From Lingula anatina (taxonomy: Eukaryota > Brachiopoda > Lingulata > Lingulida > Lingulidae): a stretch of 64,000 nucleotides of DNA. This document shows, one piece after another, positions 60,001-64,000 of the stretch (its first letter is position 1; every line of letters begins with the position of its first letter). The translations under genes were made by a program, and so were the position numbers. The notes beneath the pieces are model-generated. The model saw nothing but the letters and a program-made list of their open reading frames with translations, searched no databases and was not told where the DNA came from. The DNA lies in NCBI RefSeq assembly GCF_001039355.2, contig NW_019775968.1, positions 991,449 through 1,055,448 of the forward strand, written 5' to 3'.

Positions 60001-62830
60001 TTTAAATGGATTGCTTGTGATGCTTATTATTGTCCTGTATGTTCTTAATTATTTGAAAAAGTATCAAGTGTGAACTTAAGTGTAAAACCCACTGCTTTAC
60101 CCCCCCCCTTTCCTCCTGTGACTGTTTGGGTTCATACATTTCCTGCCAAAGTCAATNTAATTTCTGAGTGGTGCATGATGGGAAGTGTGTTGCTTTGTAT
60201 TGTGAAGGATGTTGCAAAATGTGTAAATATATATTATATTTTACATTTGGACAAAAGTAGCATTGTTGACATGTATAATATGGTGCAATGCTGCATCAGT
60301 GCAGTGGCCGTATATTATGCTGAATATGTTAATGGTTCTGGACGCTATTTTGTTCAATATGCTGTTATGCCTAAAAACTTTTGATATATATGCAGATGCA
60401 AATTTGGTCTCTTGGTATTAATGATGCTTGTGTTTACAAAATGAAAACTGAAGATTGTTTTGCTTATCAGTCATTGATTGGAGTTGACTTCTGAATTACG
60501 CAAGTTTTTATCCAAAGCATGTCAGTGCATCAGAGGACTGCAAAGGCTAAAATGCCTGTGTATATGTGGCACTGATCTCTACAGGGCTATATTTGTATGT
60601 TTATGCGCTGTATTTATATTGCGTCTAAGCTCTTCCTTATCCTCTTGTTTTAAGCTATTTTGTTTGCTTTTTGATTGAAAACAAGTATTTGTCTTTTTTT
60701 AAGTCTAAGCTTGAGTCATATAGCTTGAAAGTGGCATGTTTGCTATATAAAAGTACAGAATCTGTTATTGTTTACATAAGCTAATGATTTGTTCCACCTT
60801 TTTTCTTTTTCTTTATGCGACCCAATTTCACCTTAATTGGTAAGGACCAATGTAGTGTTTTCCCTTTAGAATTAAATTTACATGTTTCTCTATATGTGAT
60901 AGACAACATCTTTTTTTACATTTCAAATATACAAAGTTCTGTTATGTTCTTTCTGTGAATTATTTAACAATTAGAATAACATTCTTTTATAAAAAGGGTG
61001 AATGTTGGTTCCTGTGTCTGGATGTAAAAAATAAGCTGTATGTCAGTATCACTATATTTAGTTTTCTAACATATTTAATGGTGTGATTTTTCAACTTGGT
61101 CAATTTTTAACATATGAGTAGTATATTTTGTGACCCTGGATATGTGTGTAACTGAATTTGTACTGAATATTTAAGTTCCACTTCATAATAATAAGTTTTT
61201 ACTTATCCAATAATTCCCTAACAATACCTGGAGTGGCTCTTGGGATGATAGGCTTCCCTTGTGCAAATTGAGTGGTTAATTTAATTCATCACTGATTCAT
61301 TTATGTACTTCTTACCCCTGGTTGCATGAAGAGGTGCTGGTTGTTTTGGGGTGTATATGAAATATAGTTTCGATCAGTTTATTTCTTTAAAAAAAAAAGA
61401 ATTTTGGGAGGGCAAATAACTTGAAATGTTACAAGATATTCAGCTTATGAAAAAATACCTAAAGGAAACATTGTTTTTCCCTTTCCTCATTCATCCCCCT
61501 CCCATCCTCCTTCATATTTTCAGCTTTTTAATTATTTCCAAAAACAAAACTTCCTGAACTATGTATGCATTTTCTTTTTAAATGGATTGCTTGTGATGCT
61601 TATTATTGTCCTGTATGTTCTTAATTATTTGAAAAAGTATAAAGTGTGAACTTTAGTGTAAAACCCACTGCTTTACCCCCCCCCCTTTCCTCCTGTGACT
61701 GTTGGGGTTCATACATTTCCTGCCAAAGTCAATCACATACCTGAAAATGTACAAAACTAAATCAATAAATTTTCATTTTTTGTAATGCATTAGGTAATTT
61801 TGATTTTGATACTTTTCCATTAGATGCACTGGTTTGCAGTCATATTTGAGAAAAAGTATAACATTAAACTTACAAACAAGCAGATCTGAGTGCAAAAGTT
61901 CTTATAGTTTTTGTCTAACCACATGTTACAGTATTTACTAGTGTTAGAACTTACCTGTAAAACCAACAGTTTTCATGGTTTGTTGCAAAACCAGTTGCAA
62001 AGAACAAGAGCTGATGATTTCTGTTTTACCTAATTCAATTTTTAAAACCTTAGACACCACTTTAAAGTTAAGACTTATTATTTTTTACTTTCTTTTTAAC
62101 CTGAGTGTGTATAAAATGCTGACGGTCATGTAACTATTTCCAGTAAAACCTCCTCCCGCACCAGCAGAGCTGAGGGTGGTGGTGGTGGTGGAGACAAGGA
62201 GGACAAGTTGACAGAGAAGGAAAGACTGCTGCTGGAGAAGGAAATGGAGGTATATGTTATTTTGTTATTTTGTTATTTGGATTCTAGGTCTGAAGTTTAG
62301 GTTAAACATTGAGCTTTTTCTTGTTATGCCTAGTATTTCCAACTTTTCAGCAGAATGCAAGACTTACAGCTCAGTTGCTTTTTTGAATCCAAAAAACTAT
62401 TTCAAAACAAAAATTTCAGCAATTTCAAACTACATTAGTTCTTCAACATTTAAATCAGGTGAAAAGCCCTTGGCATTCTTGACATTTTTACCTTGCAAAT
62501 AATTGCAACATTCTTTTGTAGATATGCAATTAGGCTATTTCAAAAACAAAGTAAGATTTGAGACAATGCTTATTCTATCTCTTAAGCCATATAAAGCATC
62601 ATTAGGTATCTGTATAAGGATATTATTATTTCTTTTACCTCTGCACCTATGATATGCCTATAACTTTTCCTTTCTGGAGTATTCAATAAAATTCAGAGCA
62701 CTGCTATTTCTAGTTGCGTCACATGCAAGAGATGATTGCCAAAATGCAGGCAGAAATGGCAGGGGGTAAGGGAGCTGCTCCTTCACAAAATGGAAGACCA
62801 GCGCCTGGTGTCAAGTCACACAATGTCTAG
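45165..62830 (+). CDS. SEPT2: Septin, SEPT2 group
   Basis: GTP-binding filament protein acting at the cell cortex, cytokinesis furrow and cilia. Exons: 45165-45174, 45310-45320, 47277-47382, 54823-54909, 55428-55551, 56144-56278, 56642-56759, 57038-57139, 57357-57502, 57737-57826, 62144-62249, 62714-62830. The product is 383 residues (human SEPT2 361) and begins [20 protein letters not shown]. Motifs: P-loop GESGLGKST (43-51), DTPG (100-103), AKAD (181-184) and the septin-unique element [20 protein letters not shown] Gly-rich insert and a short coiled coil precede the end. [20 protein letters not shown] and the overall match favour SEPT2 over the SEPT7, 6 and 9 groups. The first three exons are repeated on the alternative haplotype (49484-49493, 49630-49640, 51585-51690), which is contiguous with the rest of the gene. 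The first two exons are a reconstruction. Confidence 0.93.
45310..45320 (+). CDS. SEPT2: 11-nt septin microexon
   Basis: ACGCTAGGCAG is preceded by a strong pyrimidine tract ending CTTCCAG, with TACTAAT at 45261-45267 as candidate branch site. It is followed by the ideal donor gtaagt. It turns the phase-1 end of ATGGCGGCAG into the phase-0 start of the FVNP exon without a stop, adding DARQ. The other haplotype keeps the exon and both splice sites unchanged at 49630-49640, although the flanking intron differs. Confidence 0.65.
45321..47276 (+). other. Septin intron 2 (first haplotype)
   Basis: No coding sequence recognised. The proximal part (45480-45545) has promoter-like motifs, AACTTCCGGG (ETS-like) and TCACGTCA (CRE-like), so the promoter region may extend into the intron. 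The rest is AT-rich with poly-T runs near 46265 and 46704. Confidence 0.55.
48538..48632. mobile_element. GC-rich haplotype-specific insert starting with a hairpin; type unknown
   Basis: The two haplotypes match up to AATTATT, then this one switches to about 95 bp of very GC-rich sequence cut off by the N at 48633. It starts with GTACCACCAGCG, a short loop, and CGCTGGCGGTAC (12-bp stems, one mismatch). It ends in a tandem of the 9-mer TCCGCCGGC from 48592. The other haplotype continues smoothly at 52727. A partly assembled mobile-element insertion is the simplest reading. Contaminating or mis-joined sequence is possible. Confidence 0.45.
48633..48633. other. Single-N assembly junction 2
   Basis: The N separates the GC-rich insert from sequence that restarts in the NUP88 3' UTR. 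Contig join. Confidence 0.95.
48634..52726 (+). repeat. Alternative-haplotype copy of the NUP88 3' UTR, septin promoter and septin exons 1-3
   Basis: Corresponds to about 44323-48537 with offset near 4310, interrupted by indels. Scattered SNPs (for example GCGTTGTATG for GCATTGTATG at 48919) and insertions or deletions of up to about 120 bp distinguish the copies, while septin exon 3 is protein-identical (47277-47382 and 51585-51690). High identity in introns and UTR, plus the N, indicates an uncollapsed allele rather than a tandem gene duplication. Confidence 0.9.
51585..51690 (+). CDS. SEPT2: Septin exon 3, second haplotype copy
   Basis: Same 106-nt exon and splice sites as 47277-47382, encoding [18 protein letters not shown] and the following [10 protein letters not shown] segment. 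It lies on the contig continuous with the downstream septin exons, so this copy belongs to the intact allele. Confidence 0.93.
52727..54822 (+). other. Septin intron before the P-loop exon
   Basis: No gene recognised. Contains a G8-type run near 52788, poly-T near 54004-54030 and a TTTA/TTTG microsatellite directly in front of the acceptor. Confidence 0.7.
54770..54819 (+). repeat. (TTTA)n-(TTTG)n microsatellite abutting a splice acceptor
   Basis: About six TTTA units followed by TTTG units run straight into the ACAG acceptor of the septin P-loop exon at 54823, so the repeat supplies the polypyrimidine tract. Confidence 0.9.
60157..60157. other. Single-N assembly junction 3
   Basis: The N follows GCCAAAGTCAAT; sequence then restarts at the equivalent of 58600. 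Contig join. Confidence 0.95.
60158..61732 (+). repeat. Alternative-haplotype copy of 58600-60156
   Basis: Near-identical repeat with SNPs and small indels, including about 12 extra bases near 60230-60245. Entirely within septin intron 10. Interpreted as an uncollapsed allele. Confidence 0.88.
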
Positions 62831-64000
62831 AGATAACCGGTTAAGCTAGGGTATCAAATTATAATATTTTAAACTTTTAAGTTGTATAACTACAGTCAAC
62901 TTTGATGTAGAGTTTGATATAAGATCTGTAGATGATAAGTTATTTTACAAACTTAACCTGGGTCCCAATTTGCTTATGTTCAATAAGTTATATTGCATAC
63001 ATGAACATGTACTCAATGTATGTTATATCCAAATTTAAATGTACAGATGTATATATATGTCAAATTTAAAATATACTCGTGGAATTATGGTGATGAAATT
63101 AAAAGAAAACTACTATAGTATGTATATCATTTTTTGTTTAGCTTTGATGCATATTTGTCAATCATTTCATTTTTCAGAGATCAAGAAGAGGACACTGTAC
63201 AATCATTTTAGTTTATTTGTCTTCTGGCTAAAAAATTGTTCAGAACAAATGTTTAACTCTAAACTAGCAGATTTTTACAATACTCAATAGAAAATTCTGC
63301 CTTCACAAGTGTACAACTTATTTAATCTGCAAAGCTGAATATGTTGCATAAAAGCTTGTAGGTGCCAGAACCAATCTCTTTTTGCATATTAAACTTATGT
63401 GAACCATGATTTGAGAAAGACACTCATATTACACATTATGCCATAGTGACTTTTACTTTGTACAGGTAAGCTTGCAGACCAGCCTTACTTTGAATTGGGT
63501 CTCACTGTGTGAATCTGAATATTTATAGGAAGCCAACTTGAAATGAAGTCTCTTTGGTTGAATATAATACTTTCATTAATGGAAGTTCCTTGTTTAAGGC
63601 TTATTTATGTTTTCCCTAGAAATGTCACATTAAGCATGCATTCCGTAAATCAGACTTGATCTGTAGATGTAGATGCTGTCAAACTGAATACTGTCAAGTT
63701 TTGTAGCTAAGATAAAACACAAAACTGGAATTGGTCATAAAGACTCCAACAGTATTATTAGTTGTATACATTATTGTAGAATTTCAGGGGTTTGAATTTC
63801 AGTAGCTTTTAGTTCTAGTCATATGTTTGCAGAAGTGTTTTACAATTGTTAGCTTAAAGTAAATAGATTACAGTAGGAATGCTTTAAACTTATTTCACAA
63901 AATGAGCAAATGCTTGAAGATAATGGCACCTTAACAATGCCTGTGAGAAAAAATTAATTTACAGTCTATCTTTTGCAAAAAATTGATTTTGTTATTAATC
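62831..64000 (+). other. Septin 3' UTR and downstream flank
   Basis: No further gene recognised to the window end. No canonical AATAAA was picked out with confidence; ATTAAA occurs near 63389. AT-rich, with repeated TATATG stretches near 63050. Confidence 0.6.

Larger units (their letters stand above)
57827..62143 (+). other. Septin intron 10, carrying a duplicated segment
   Basis: No coding sequence recognised. If the exon ending at 57826 is not spliced, the frame runs on for about ten codons to a TAA near 57853, so a short alternative C-terminus with 3' UTR here is possible. The segment 58600-60156 is repeated after the N at 60157, so the true intron is about 1.57 kb shorter. Confidence 0.7.

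Noticed and set aside
1-64000. tRNA, rRNA, CRISPR arrays and prokaryotic-type operons
   Set aside because: None seen; intron-rich animal genes throughout, and no regular spaced repeats.

Overview
This is animal nuclear DNA: AT-rich (about one third GC by eye), genes broken into many small exons with GT-AG introns, and four protein families conserved with vertebrates. Intron richness, retained ancestral exon boundaries and high allelic divergence suggest an outbred bilaterian invertebrate. A lophotrochozoan such as a mollusc is my guess, at low confidence. Products were called by comparing translated exons with remembered human proteins; exon edges were chosen by splice signals plus phase agreement.

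Layout. (1) 48-3202, + strand: 3' part of an SH2B adaptor gene (end of PH domain, SH2 domain, Cbl-binding tail). (2) 3203-8066: convergent 3' UTRs and intergenic DNA with a long TA microsatellite. (3) 8067-35294, - strand: a CUX (Cut-like homeobox) gene that also encodes the Golgi protein CASP. Eleven shared coiled-coil exons (19541-35294) splice either to five CUX exons with three CUT domains and a homeodomain (13755-18602) or to eight CASP exons with a C-terminal membrane span (8067-10545) lying downstream of the homeobox. (4) 35295-35558: short bidirectional promoter. (5) 35559-42123, + strand: NUP88, complete, 15 exons. (6) 45165-62830, + strand: a SEPT2-type septin, reconstructed as 12 exons including an 11-nt microexon.

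The right third is an imperfect assembly. Single N bases at 42846, 48633 and 60157 are each followed by a second copy of sequence seen before the N. The first copy is apparently identical (unmerged contig overlap); the other two differ by SNPs and indels (retained alternative haplotypes). NUP88's last exons and the septin's first exons therefore appear twice. The real locus is probably about 56 kb.

Most interesting points: CUX next to SH2B, as I recall for human CUX1-SH2B2 and CUX2-SH2B3; the homeobox cassette nested inside a CASP gene with matching splice phase; dense ATCAAT/ATCGAT motif clusters in three introns of CUX itself; an ATCGAT overlapping an inverted CCAAT box in the CUX promoter; TISU/YY1-like start contexts at all three visible start codons; and the septin microexon.
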